This document shows positions 24,586 through 31,069 of a stretch of DNA of 64,000 bases, piece by piece (the first letter of the stretch is position 1; every line of letters begins with the position of its first letter). The DNA is from an uncultured Eubacteriales bacterium (GTDB lineage: Bacteria > Bacillota > Clostridia > Christensenellales > Borkfalkiaceae): NCBI GenBank assembly GCA_900540805.1, contig UQHL01000013.1, forward strand, positions 21,311 through 85,310, given 5' to 3'. Both the position numbers and the translations under genes were made by a program. The notes under the pieces are model-generated. The model saw only the letters and a program-made list of their open reading frames with translations, was not told the DNA's origin and ran no database searches.

Positions 24586-24969
24586 TTATTTACGGTATGA
24601 AATTTTAGAGGGTGAGCCTTCTTCCTGTTCCCGAAGCAAATCGGTATAAGCGGCGACGCGTGCTTTGCCGGAATAGGATAAGGCGCGGTAATTGCGTAAA
24701 AGTTCGCTTTCGTCCAAAGGTAACGCCGCCGGCGCGGTGGGTGCGCTTTTTCCGGTTCCCTCGTATTCGTCCGTAAGTCCGAGCAGGTAATCCGACGACA
24801 CGTCGAAATATTTTGCAAGCATGATTATATCGTCGAAGTTTGGTTCGGAATATCCCGTTTTCCAATTTGAAAGCTTTTGTTTTGATATACCTAACTCGTC
24901 GCAAATATCTTTTTGCATTTTTCCGCTTTCGGCTAATAGTTCCCTAAGACGTGGGAGAAATAAATTCAT
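24586..24969 (-). CDS. cI-like XRE repressor of the element
   Basis: A 127-aa protein with an N-terminal HTH (KMQKDICDELGISKQKLSNWK) and the usual SSDYLLGLTD segment, followed by a Pro/Ala linker and a helical C-terminal part (about 85-127). No peptidase motif of LexA/cI is present, so induction by self-cleavage is unlikely. It is divergent from the early rightward promoter at 25015-25043, which is surrounded by TTGGAC-type operators. It is expected to keep the element quiescent. Confidence 0.82.
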   Translation of the reverse strand: MNLFLPRLRELLAESGKMQKDICDELGISKQKLSNWKTGYSEPNFDDIIMLAKYFDVSSDYLLGLTDEYEGTGKSAPTAPAALPLDESELLRNYRALSYSGKARVAAYTDLLREQEEGSPSKISYRK

Positions 24970-24999
24970 TTTTGCTACCTCAAAAAAATAATATCAAAA

Positions 25000-25070
25000 T
25001 TTTGGACAAAACGCTTGACAATCCAAACGTTTGGGATTATAATAATATCAAAGTCCAAGATTTTTGGACT
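25000..25070 (+). promoter_or_regulatory. Element early promoter with three operators
   Basis: TTGACA (25015-25020), 17-bp spacer, TATAAT (25038-25043). Operators share TTGGAC: a half-site TTTTGGAC at 25000-25007, a near-palindrome ATCCAAACGTTTGGGAT filling the spacer (25021-25037), and a perfect 7-bp palindrome AGTCCAA/TTGGACT at 25052-25070. Binding at the spacer site would block RNA polymerase. Confidence 0.82.
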
Positions 25071-25431
25071 AAATCCCCGTTTTTAAGCGCGGGAGCTTGA
25101 AGCGGGGGAAGAAACTTTCTTTTGTGAGGAGGGCGCGGAACGGCTCCCGCGCCCGACTGCAAAGGGAAACAAGAGCGGAACGGAAAGCCAAGCCGAGCCG
25201 CGAAAGATAAGACCTCCACTCAAAAGACAAGTTCATAAAAGCCGGGGAAACGGCTTTAATGATAGGAAGCGGGAGCTTTTGCACTGTGGAGGGTGTAAAG
25301 GTTTCCGCTTTCGGTTTTTCCTCCTGATGAAGCCGTGCGGGCTGTGGCAAGCCTGCCCGGCGGAGGGAGGAAAAGAAATTGAAATATCCGTTAAATTGCG
25401 GCGTTGGTGCCGCAAAAAGAGGTGCAGTAAA
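25071..25431 (+). other. Leader region of the element's early transcript, no clear gene
   Basis: Only short frames of 22-28 codons occur after the promoter, without convincing ribosome sites. The end (about 25397-25421) contains GCGGCGTTGGTGCCGCAAAA, which recurs in altered form at about 25623. Nothing else is recognised. Confidence 0.4.
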
Positions 25432-25602
25432 ATGAGAAGCTCGCACAAGTATATATTTTATTTTTACCCGACATGGCGGGAAAACGAACGTGGAGAAATC
25501 GAGGAAATAAGAGGCTCATTCCGATTTTTCGAGCGAGTAAAGGACGGGAAAGCCGCGGCGGCGAGAATGGGGCGAAAGTACGACCATCAGAAAATATTTT
25601 GA
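25432..25602 (+). CDS. Small hypothetical protein of the element
   Basis: From ATG 25432 (AGAGGTG eight bases upstream) a 56-aa protein rich in aromatic and charged residues is encoded: HKYIFYFYP near the start and a basic GKAAAARMGRKYDH end. The frame is open upstream to 25279, but only the part after 25432 has a ribosome site. The Tyr/Phe-rich N-terminus and Arg-rich helix suggest a small AP2/Arc-like or regulator protein; not recognised. Confidence 0.5.
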   Translation: MRSSHKYIFYFYPTWRENERGEIEEIRGSFRFFERVKDGKAAAARMGRKYDHQKIF

Positions 25603-25971
25603 GTTCGTCGAGCCTCAAAAATGCGGCGCTGGTGTCGCAAAAAAATTAAAATTGTCCGGAAACGGCTCAAAAAATTGAGTTCTTCGAGCCTCAAAAAAAG
25701 TAAAACAGCCCGGGAACGGCGCGGAAATAATGAAAACGCCGTTATATATATTTAATTACCGCGGAGGTCATTACCGCGGCGCGGTTGGTACTTGTACCGA
25801 GTAAAGGAAACAGGCGCAACGGTATAGCGGGAGCCGTTAGAGAAGAACGCCCGCCCCAAGTGAAGGTACACTAAAAACCAGCAGTAGAGAGTTTCGGCTA
25901 CCGTATAGCGGGCGCGTTAGTCCCGCCCCAAAAATCAGACAGCCGGAAAGACGGCAAAGGAGCAAAAGCAA
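25603..25971 (+). other. Repeat-bearing intergenic region of the element
   Basis: Two imperfect copies of GAGTTC(G/T)TCGAGCCTCAAAA occur at about 25601 and 25677. Two copies of a hairpin module (GTATAGCGGG...GTTAG...CCCGCCCC) occur at about 25821-25860 and 25903-25931. A basic 44-codon frame (25621-25755) repeats the RRWCRKK peptide found upstream, but lacks a ribosome site. The region may be an origin or regulatory RNA. Confidence 0.45.
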
Positions 25972-26241
25972 ATGACAGTAACAAGGATAACGTATGACTT
26001 TTTCCAAAAGTCGGGAGCAATTTCTCACCGGGTACGGACGGAGAGCGTAGAGCTGGAAGGGGTAAGCAAAGCGGAGGTAATGAAGAAGGACGGGAGCGAC
26101 GTAAGAAAGCGGTATCGGTTGGCGATTCTTACGGCGATGAACGTAACGCCGGAGGAGTGGGAGACTTACGACTATCACACAATAAGCCTGAACGAGCGAG
26201 AACAGGAGGACGAGGAGGAAAGCGAAGAAAATGAAGAATAA
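25972..26241 (+). CDS. Hypothetical protein of the element
   Basis: An 89-aa protein with AAAGGAG eleven bases upstream. The body is mixed alpha/beta (residues 1-70) and the last 15 residues are almost all Glu and Asp. It resembles short phage or ICE proteins of unknown role whose acidic tails follow a compact domain; no family is claimed. Confidence 0.65.
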   Translation: MTVTRITYDFFQKSGAISHRVRTESVELEGVSKAEVMKKDGSDVRKRYRLAILTAMNVTPEEWETYDYHTISLNEREQEDEEESEENEE

Positions 26242-26305
26242 CCCGCGCCCGGAGAGTAAGCCGGAAGAAGCGGAGGAAATCTTATTGCCGATAGACAACG
26301 CATAA
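26231..26305 (+). CDS. Possible 24-aa peptide overlapping the preceding gene
   Basis: ATG 26231 lies inside the acidic tail of the preceding gene in another frame, and a GAGGAGGAA ribosome site about ten bases upstream fits it. The product is Pro/Glu-rich. It could simply be a by-product of GAG/GAA codons upstream. Confidence 0.25.
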   Translation: MKNNPRPESKPEEAEEILLPIDNA

Positions 26306-26329
26306 AACCATAAACGGGAGATTAAGGAA

Positions 26330-26797
26330 ATGGAAGCGGAGCGGGCGAGGTTAGAAACAGACGTTCCGGGACTGATAGCGGAAGCAATCAGAGCGAAGGA
26401 AGCAGAGCGGGTGAAATTATCAGAGCGAGAGGAAACGCCATTCGGGGAGCGGTTGACGTGGCACACGACGGCGGAGGAAATCGCGCGAATCAATGCGGGC
26501 GAGCGGGAAGCTCTGGACGCATTCTATTTCGAGCCGGATAATTACCGGCATTTGCAAGCCTGCGCGCGGTCGTTCTTCCGCCGCGTGCCCTATTTCCGCC
26601 CTATCATATCGGAAGAAGATTTGATGCAGCAGCTTTATTGCGATTTGCGGACGGGATTATTAAAATTCCGACCGTATGACCGGGCGATAAATTGCGCGGT
26701 GTTCCATTCGTTCAAATATGCGGCAGTGGGCGGGATAGATGAGGCATACATACCATACGCGAGGAGGAGCGGAAAATGTCGAAAGCAAGCGAATTGA
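26330..26797 (+). CDS. Sigma region 2-like protein (first of split pair)
   Basis: A 155-aa protein. After a Glu/Arg-rich N-terminal helix, residues 80-145 (CARSFFRRVP, then ISEEDLMQQLYCDLRTGLLKF and VFHSFKYAAVGGIDEAY) follow the layout of sigma-70 region 2: core-binding helices with an EDL-x-Q motif and a hydrophobic/aromatic promoter-melting segment. No region 4 is present. The following gene overlaps by 22 nt in another frame and carries a region 4-like HTH. I infer a two-protein sigma-like factor; similarity is by eye only. TAAGGAA precedes the ATG. Confidence 0.6.
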   Translation: MEAERARLETDVPGLIAEAIRAKEAERVKLSEREETPFGERLTWHTTAEEIARINAGEREALDAFYFEPDNYRHLQACARSFFRRVPYFRPIISEEDLMQQLYCDLRTGLLKFRPYDRAINCAVFHSFKYAAVGGIDEAYIPYARRSGKCRKQAN

Positions 26798-27798
26798 GAT
26801 TAATCCGCGGACAAAGGAGCGCGGACGCGGCAATAAACTACCACCACCGGAGCGGGGACAGCGAGGGAAGCGGGGGGAGTATGCTGGATTTTTACGCGCA
26901 GGAAGAAAGCGCGGAAGAGGCATACCTTGAAGAACAGGAAGAAAGCGCGCGGGAGGTGTTTTCGCGTGCGTTCCGTCTGTATCTGAAAAAGACATTGACG
27001 GGGAAAGAGCGGAAATTTTTAAGCCGTGTATTGTCCGGGAAAGAGAAGCCGCAGGAAGTCGGGCGAGCGTTGGGCGTGAAATGGTTTGAGTATATGCAGG
27101 AAATCCGGCGGAAAGCGTTTAATAATGCGGAAGCGTTCGGGCGAGTGGTACAGCTTTCGGGGTGGAGTCGTGCGGAAATATTCGCGGGCGCGGTGTTCGG
27201 TCGGTTGAAGGAGCTGGAACGTCGGGGAGCTGCGGAAGAACTGCCGAGGGAGAAGAAGCAGGCGCGGGCGCGGGCGATGATGAAGGCGTTTCGGGAATCA
27301 TCGGAGGCGGAAAAGCGGACAGCGCACAATTTTTGTGTTAGACGCTATCAAAAAGAGCATGCGGAAAGCTGGAAAAAGTACCAGTCCGAATATAACAAGA
27401 AATACAAAAAGAAACACCGGGAGGAGATACAGGCGCGGAAGCGTGCGTATTATCATGCGAACATAGAACGCGAGCGGGAGAAACACCGGGAACGCCGGGC
27501 GCGGAACGCGGAAAAAGAAACGGAGCGTAACCGGAAATGGCGGGAAGAAAACCGCGAGAAAGTGCGGGAATCATGCAGAGCCTATTGCAAGGCGAATGCG
27601 GAAAAAGTCAAGGAAATGCAGAGGGCGTACAGAGCGGCGAACCTTGAAAAGGTACGCAAATATCAAAGGGAATACGCCGCCCGCCAACGCGCGAAGAAGA
27701 AGGCGGAAAAAGAAGCGGCGAAAGCGTTGGCGGGGCTGTTGCTCCTCAGCCAGACGCAAGGGGCGGAAACGTCGGAAAATGTTTCGACAATGGAATAG
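26776..27798 (+). CDS. Sigma region 4-like protein with basic helical repeats
   Basis: A 340-aa protein with a strong GGAGG seven bases before ATG 26776, inside the end of the preceding gene. Residues 65-125 (LTGKERKFLSRVLSGKEKPQ, EVGRALGVKWFEYMQEIRRKAF) look like a sigma region 4 HTH. Residues 185-315 are a long basic helix of repeated units around KYxxEYxxKxREExxxRxRAYYxAN, one of the patterns found in phage and HNH-linked proteins and likely to bind nucleic acid. It may bring RNA polymerase to the element's own late promoters. Alternative: an unrelated DNA-binding protein. Confidence 0.6.
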   Translation: MSKASELRLIRGQRSADAAINYHHRSGDSEGSGGSMLDFYAQEESAEEAYLEEQEESAREVFSRAFRLYLKKTLTGKERKFLSRVLSGKEKPQEVGRALGVKWFEYMQEIRRKAFNNAEAFGRVVQLSGWSRAEIFAGAVFGRLKELERRGAAEELPREKKQARARAMMKAFRESSEAEKRTAHNFCVRRYQKEHAESWKKYQSEYNKKYKKKHREEIQARKRAYYHANIEREREKHRERRARNAEKETERNRKWREENREKVRESCRAYCKANAEKVKEMQRAYRAANLEKVRKYQREYAARQRAKKKAEKEAAKALAGLLLLSQTQGAETSENVSTME

Positions 27799-27996
27799 CT
27801 TACACGGGATTTTTTTCATATAATTTCCTCCTTATAGGTCTGCTGGCAGGGCGACCGAAAATAAGACCTGCCACCAAAAAAAGAGCGCGCCGCGGAAAGG
27901 GCAAAAATAAAGCCGTAGCGGGGCGATAAAGCAAGGATAAGGAAAAAACACGGGGAAAGGAGAGAAACGCGGCAGAGCGAAAGAGAGGGCGCGAAA

Positions 27997-28206
27997 ATGG
28001 GCAAATATGACGATTTGGAAACGACGGCGCAAAGGGTATATAAATACCTCCGGGAACGGATAGGAGATACGCCGCAATTCGTGAGATATACGGAAATCGC
28101 GGAGGAAGTCGGGCGCACCCGTTCTTCGGTGTCGTATGCGGTGGGCGTGTTGATCCGAGCGGGAAAAATCAGCGTTTCGGACGGGAAAATTACCGTCCGA
28201 AAGTGA
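27997..28206 (+). CDS. Small winged-helix DNA-binding protein
   Basis: A 69-aa protein consisting of one winged helix: TAQRVYKYLRERIGDTPQ, a recognition helix RYTEIAEEVGRTRSSVSYAV, then wing strands KISVSDGKITVRK. The layout is similar to the DNA-binding domain of LexA or of replication-control proteins. GAGAGGG lies nine bases before the ATG. It probably regulates element genes such as the replication protein downstream. Confidence 0.7.
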   Translation: MGKYDDLETTAQRVYKYLRERIGDTPQFVRYTEIAEEVGRTRSSVSYAVGVLIRAGKISVSDGKITVRK

Positions 28207-28766
28207 GAAAACGGGGCTTTTGCGGTCGTTGCTACCCTGCCCCCGTGGTTTTTTTGGTGTATTGCGGCGGGATTTTGCTTTTTGCGGGACGGAAAAAAGG
28301 GGCGTAAGATTTTTTACGCACGCTTCGCGGCGAAAAAATCTTAAAAGGGAAGCGGCGCGCGGCGGCTGGATTTTTATACCCTGCCCCCGCATGACGTTGC
28401 CCGGCGCCGTGGTCGGTCTGCCCGTCGGCTCTGCGGCCGTCTCCCCTCGCCCCTCGGTGCGGGTGCATACGTCCGCATTTCCGCCGGGCTGTCCGTCCCC
28501 GTCTTTTATCCGGGCAACGTTTCACGCGTTGCGCGGCTGGATAGGTGAGAGCTTCCCCGCGCCCGGGCGGTTGCGGTGTTACCCCGCCCGCGGGGTGAGC
28601 GGGGACATTCGTCGCATACCTGCCCCGCCCGTTTTCGGGGTGTGGTCGGGCGGTTTCGTTTCGTACCTGCCCCCGCCGTTTTGTTGCGCGCGACGGACGG
28701 ACATTTTTTGTATCTGTCCCGCTCTGGCGGGTGGAGATAATCACACATAAGGAGGTTTCCTTTTAC
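28207..28766 (+). other. 560-bp GC-rich non-coding region with dispersed short repeats
   Basis: No convincing gene on either strand. TACCCTGCCCCCG recurs at 28233-28245 and 28377-28389, with variants at about 28579, 28617, 28664 and 28711. A 10-bp inverted repeat (AAGATTTTTT 28306-28315, AAAAAATCTT 28333-28342) lies between. Its position before the replication gene makes it a candidate origin. Confidence 0.5.
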
Positions 28767-29942
28767 ATGGCAAGACCGACGAAACAGGGGCTGGATTATT
28801 TCCCCTTTGACGTCGGATTTTTCGGGGATCAGAAGATTAGGATTTTGAAAGCGCGGTACGGTGCGGACGGTATCGCGGTATATGTCAAACTGCTGTGCGA
28901 TGTGTACAAAGAGGGGTATTTTTTACCCGTGGACGATTGGGCGGATTATGTTTTCGTGATGTCGGACGAAATCGGCGCGACCGTCGATAAAGTGGAACAA
29001 ATTATAACATTCCTGCGCAACCGCGCGATGATTCGGGTTTATAGGGAATCCGAGTTAACGGGTTACGAGTGGGACGCTGTTATAACGAGCCACGGAATAC
29101 AAAAACGCTATGCCGAAGCGTTGAAATCCCGCAAAAAAGGCATAGAGGAGATAAAGCGCGGTTTTTGGCTTCTGACGGAAAAAGAAGAAGCGGAAATTAA
29201 GGCGTTTTATAAATCCGCGAAAAACGGTAGTTTTTCCGAGAATAACCCCGATAAATCCGAGAATAACCCGAATAAATCCGAGAAAAACGCAATAAAGGAA
29301 AGTAAAGTAATATGTACGGACGTACCGCGCGCGCGAGGGGAATTTTTCAAGGAGTTCCCGCAGGTGCAGCCGAAAGCGAGCGAAACGGCGGACTTCGAGG
29401 GAATCGACTTTGACAAGCTGAAAGAGAAGTTCCGGCAATCGAAAAAGCTGTTACAAACGCGGCGGGCGTGGTCGTGGGTGACGGCGCATTACGAAAAAAT
29501 CCTTGCGGGGGAGTATGACGACTTCCCGGAAGCGGAGAAGCCTGAACGCCCCGCGGCGAGTGTGCCGCCGTCTGTGGAAGCCGCAAACGCGAGGAGCGAG
29601 CGGGAGCGGTGGTATTCGGCGCGGCATAACGCGGCGGAGGCGAAAGCGGAGAAAGCGAAAGAGAAAGCGCGGAGCTTCCCGGCGTATCTGGAAGCGGAAA
29701 AGGCGTTGAAGCGGTTGGAGATAGAACACGCGAAGGCGGAGCTATACGAGCCGGAGAAAGTCAAGGACATAGAGCTTGAACAGGAGGCGCGGGAGTTCGA
29801 GCGGGCGCAAGCGTTGTTGCTGGCAGGCTTGACGGAAGCCGACCTCTTGCCCGTGTGGAATTGTGCGCGGTGCAATGATACGGGCTTTTTGCCCTCTGGC
29901 GCGGTGTGCGATTGTTACGAGAAAGCACACCCGAAAAAATGA
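28767..29942 (+). CDS. DUF4373-type replication initiator/organiser protein
   Basis: A 391-aa protein starting MARPTKQGLDYFPFDVGFF, the signature of the Lin1244/Lin1753-like N-terminal domain (DUF4373), a winged-helix found in phage and ICE replisome organisers. The middle is an Asn/Lys/Glu linker with ENNPDKSENNPNKSE repeats. The C-terminal part is a charged helix (about 270-350) ending in CARCNDTGFLPSGAVCDC, a four-Cys zinc-ribbon-like motif also found next to DnaC-type loaders. ATG 28767 follows AAGGAGG; the upstream in-frame start at 28731 does not. It should start replication of the excised element. Confidence 0.78.
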   Translation: MARPTKQGLDYFPFDVGFFGDQKIRILKARYGADGIAVYVKLLCDVYKEGYFLPVDDWADYVFVMSDEIGATVDKVEQIITFLRNRAMIRVYRESELTGYEWDAVITSHGIQKRYAEALKSRKKGIEEIKRGFWLLTEKEEAEIKAFYKSAKNGSFSENNPDKSENNPNKSEKNAIKESKVICTDVPRARGEFFKEFPQVQPKASETADFEGIDFDKLKEKFRQSKKLLQTRRAWSWVTAHYEKILAGEYDDFPEAEKPERPAASVPPSVEAANARSERERWYSARHNAAEAKAEKAKEKARSFPAYLEAEKALKRLEIEHAKAELYEPEKVKDIELEQEAREFERAQALLLAGLTEADLLPVWNCARCNDTGFLPSGAVCDCYEKAHPKK

Positions 29943-29960
29943 GCGACCAAAGCCGCAAAA

Positions 29961-29989
29961 AAAGCACTTCTTTCCGGAAGTGCTTTTTT
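29961..29989 (+). terminator. Terminator of the replication gene
   Basis: AAAGCACTTC (29961-29970) pairs with GAAGTGCTTT (29977-29986), followed by more T. Confidence 0.9.
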
Positions 29990-29991
29990 CG

Positions 29992-30020
29992 TTGACAAGC
30001 TCTTTTGACTATGATATAAT
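29992..30020 (+). promoter_or_regulatory. Promoter of the small-peptide RNA
   Basis: TTGACA (29992-29997), 17-bp spacer, TATAAT (30015-30020). The expected RNA starts near 30027 with AAGCAACAAGGG. Confidence 0.88.
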
Positions 30021-30089
30021 ACCGTTAAGCAACAAGGGTAAATCCTCGAAGGCGGTTAGCAATCCTCCCGTAAAAAGGAGGTGAGGCGT

Positions 30090-30194
30090 ATGAGAAAAGA
30101 TTTTCTTTTGTTCCTGTCGTTCCTTGTGGACGCGGGGTACATAGTATCTTTTCGCGTAACAAAGGATAAAATCTTTATTACAGTACGAAAATAA
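30090..30194 (+). CDS. 34-aa peptide, candidate type I toxin
   Basis: ATG 30090 follows an AAGGAGG that lies in a hairpin: CCTCC (30064-30068) can pair with GGAGG (30077-30081), hiding the ribosome site. The peptide has a short hydrophobic N-terminal half (FLLFLSFLVDAGYIVSF) and a basic beta-like C-terminal half. A consensus promoter drives it and an equally strong promoter opposes it from 30312, with a shared hairpin between. This is the layout of type I toxin-antitoxin loci such as par (Fst) of plasmid pAD1. The peptide itself does not match Fst in my memory, so the family would be new or unrecognised. Confidence 0.65.
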   Translation: MRKDFLLFLSFLVDAGYIVSFRVTKDKIFITVRK

Positions 30195-30227
30195 CCGCCC
30201 TTTGCGTTGGCACCGCAGGCGGTTATT
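30190..30227. terminator. Shared hairpin terminator between convergent RNAs
   Basis: AATAACCGCC (30190-30199) pairs perfectly with GGCGGTTATT (30218-30227). The minus-strand side ends in TTATTTT, the plus side in TTATTGTAAAAT, so termination should be better for the antisense RNA. Confidence 0.7.
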
Positions 30228-30277
30228 GTAAAATAGCTGTTACGGGGCTAACCGTTTAGAGGTTTCGCCCTTGTTGT
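30190..30277 (-). ncRNA. Predicted antisense RNA, candidate antitoxin
   Basis: The minus-strand promoter at 30284-30312 gives a start near 30277. The RNA would run to the hairpin at 30190-30227, about 88 nt, and contains no open frame. It overlaps the end of the peptide mRNA and carries ACCUC, which could pair with the GAGGU of the peptide's ribosome site. Predicted from sequence only. Confidence 0.6.
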
Positions 30278-30283
30278 GGTTTT

Positions 30284-30312
30284 ATTATAGCACTGCTATC
30301 CGAAAAAGTCAA
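30284..30312 (-). promoter_or_regulatory. Promoter of the antisense RNA
   Basis: On the minus strand TTGACT (30307-30312) and TATAAT (30284-30289) with a 17-bp spacer. Confidence 0.85.
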
Positions 30313-30474
30313 GAGGTTTTCCGCAAAAAGTTTTGAAGTCCAAAACGGGCTTTTTTTCATGGACGTTAAAAAATCGATTTTGCCCACGGGGAGCGGACGG
30401 GGAGAATTAAAAAAACGAGCCTTTTTTGCCCGTTTTCCCTTAAAAATCCGCCGTTTTCGCTTTTGTTTAGTTGC

Positions 30475-30497
30475 TTCAATTCCTGTCGACCGCACCA
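30475..30497 (+). repeat. attR: 23-bp attachment repeat
   Basis: Exact copy of the tRNA-Leu 3' end (23035-23057), preceded by unrelated sequence. It marks the right end of the element. Confidence 0.92.
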
Positions 30498-30507
30498 AAT
30501 CATTATG

Positions 30508-30557
30508 ATCCGAACCAAATCATCGTAACAAGTGAGTGGTGCGGATTTATTTTTTAT
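30508..30557 (+). terminator. Original tRNA-Leu terminator, displaced by the insertion
   Basis: ATCCGAACCA (30508-30517) pairs with TGGTGCGGAT (30537-30546) with one mismatch, followed by a T-rich tract. It would lie 10 bases after the tRNA in the empty site. Confidence 0.7.
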
Positions 30558-31069
30558 TTCAAGGATATCTGAGCAATTAAAAGTTTTATCTCTTTAATTT
30601 TCATTTTTATTAAATGTGTCGGCGTGTGGGAAAGAAACGCGTAGGTTCTAAATATTATGTAGAGACGAAATTCTTGAATTAATTAAACGCTCGCGCTCGC
30701 CAACGATTTGAAACATTAATTGATTAAACTGCTATTCTATATAATGGATTTTATCAACCTTTTACGTTTCATTATGTGGCTCAACAGTTGGATGCATGTA
30801 TTTGCAAAAATCAAATATTGATAATATAAAAGCTGCAATTGAGTTGATTTCTATTTTCAAATCCGAGGAAATATTTCACGGGAACAGCTTGACTCTAAAC
30901 AGAAAATTTGAAAATATTTTTGTTGTATTTTCGATAAAACGGTATTTGTGCACGGAAGTTGTGCATGGATACCGTTTTTATGTAATTTTTTCGCCGGGGG
31001 GGTATAGAAAATTCGATGGCAGTGGCGTAAGAAATAGCGGTAAGCTTCATCTAAAATGAAGAACGCATT
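30558..31069. other. AT-rich region without a supported gene
   Basis: An 87-codon frame (30796-31059) lacks a ribosome site and has odd composition; it looks like degenerate DNA. No repeats or hairpins of note were seen. Confidence 0.5.

Larger units (their letters stand above)
30030..30276. repeat. 30-bp inverted repeat at the 5' ends of two convergent RNAs
   Basis: 30030-30060 and the reverse complement of 30247-30276 share CAACAAGGG, AA-CCTC-AA and GGTTAGC in the same order. Each copy lies just inside a consensus promoter, so the two opposing RNAs begin almost identically. Confidence 0.85.
23058..30497. mobile_element. 7.4-kb integrative element in tRNA-Leu
   Basis: The segment lies between two 23-bp direct repeats, one being the tRNA 3' end. 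A tyrosine integrase lies next to the left end, followed by a repressor with operators, a rightward early promoter, replication and sigma-like genes, and a type I toxin-antitoxin-like locus at the right end. No capsid, terminase, relaxase or type IV secretion genes are present, so it is a phage-satellite-like or mobilisable island needing a helper. The size is complete by the att repeats. Confidence 0.88.

Noticed and set aside
25621..25755. 44-codon basic frame in the element
   Set aside because: It has no ribosome site. Mentioned only because its RRWCRKK start repeats an upstream peptide.
27571..27819. 82-codon minus-strand frame with a good AAGGAGG before its ATG
   Set aside because: The ribosome site is convincing, but most of the frame lies antisense to the basic repeat region at 26776-27798 and the product is Arg/Phe low-complexity. 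Kept as rejected, though the site merits a glance.
28220..28750. 176-codon plus-strand frame
   Set aside because: It has no ribosome site, is rich in Pro, Arg and Cys in a GC-rich tract, and covers dispersed non-coding repeats.
30256..30498. 80-codon minus-strand frame spanning attR
   Set aside because: It crosses the attachment repeat and the antisense promoter, and has no ribosome site.
30796..31059. 87-codon plus-strand frame
   Set aside because: No ribosome site or promoter, and AT-rich composition unlike either neighbour; looks like decayed DNA.
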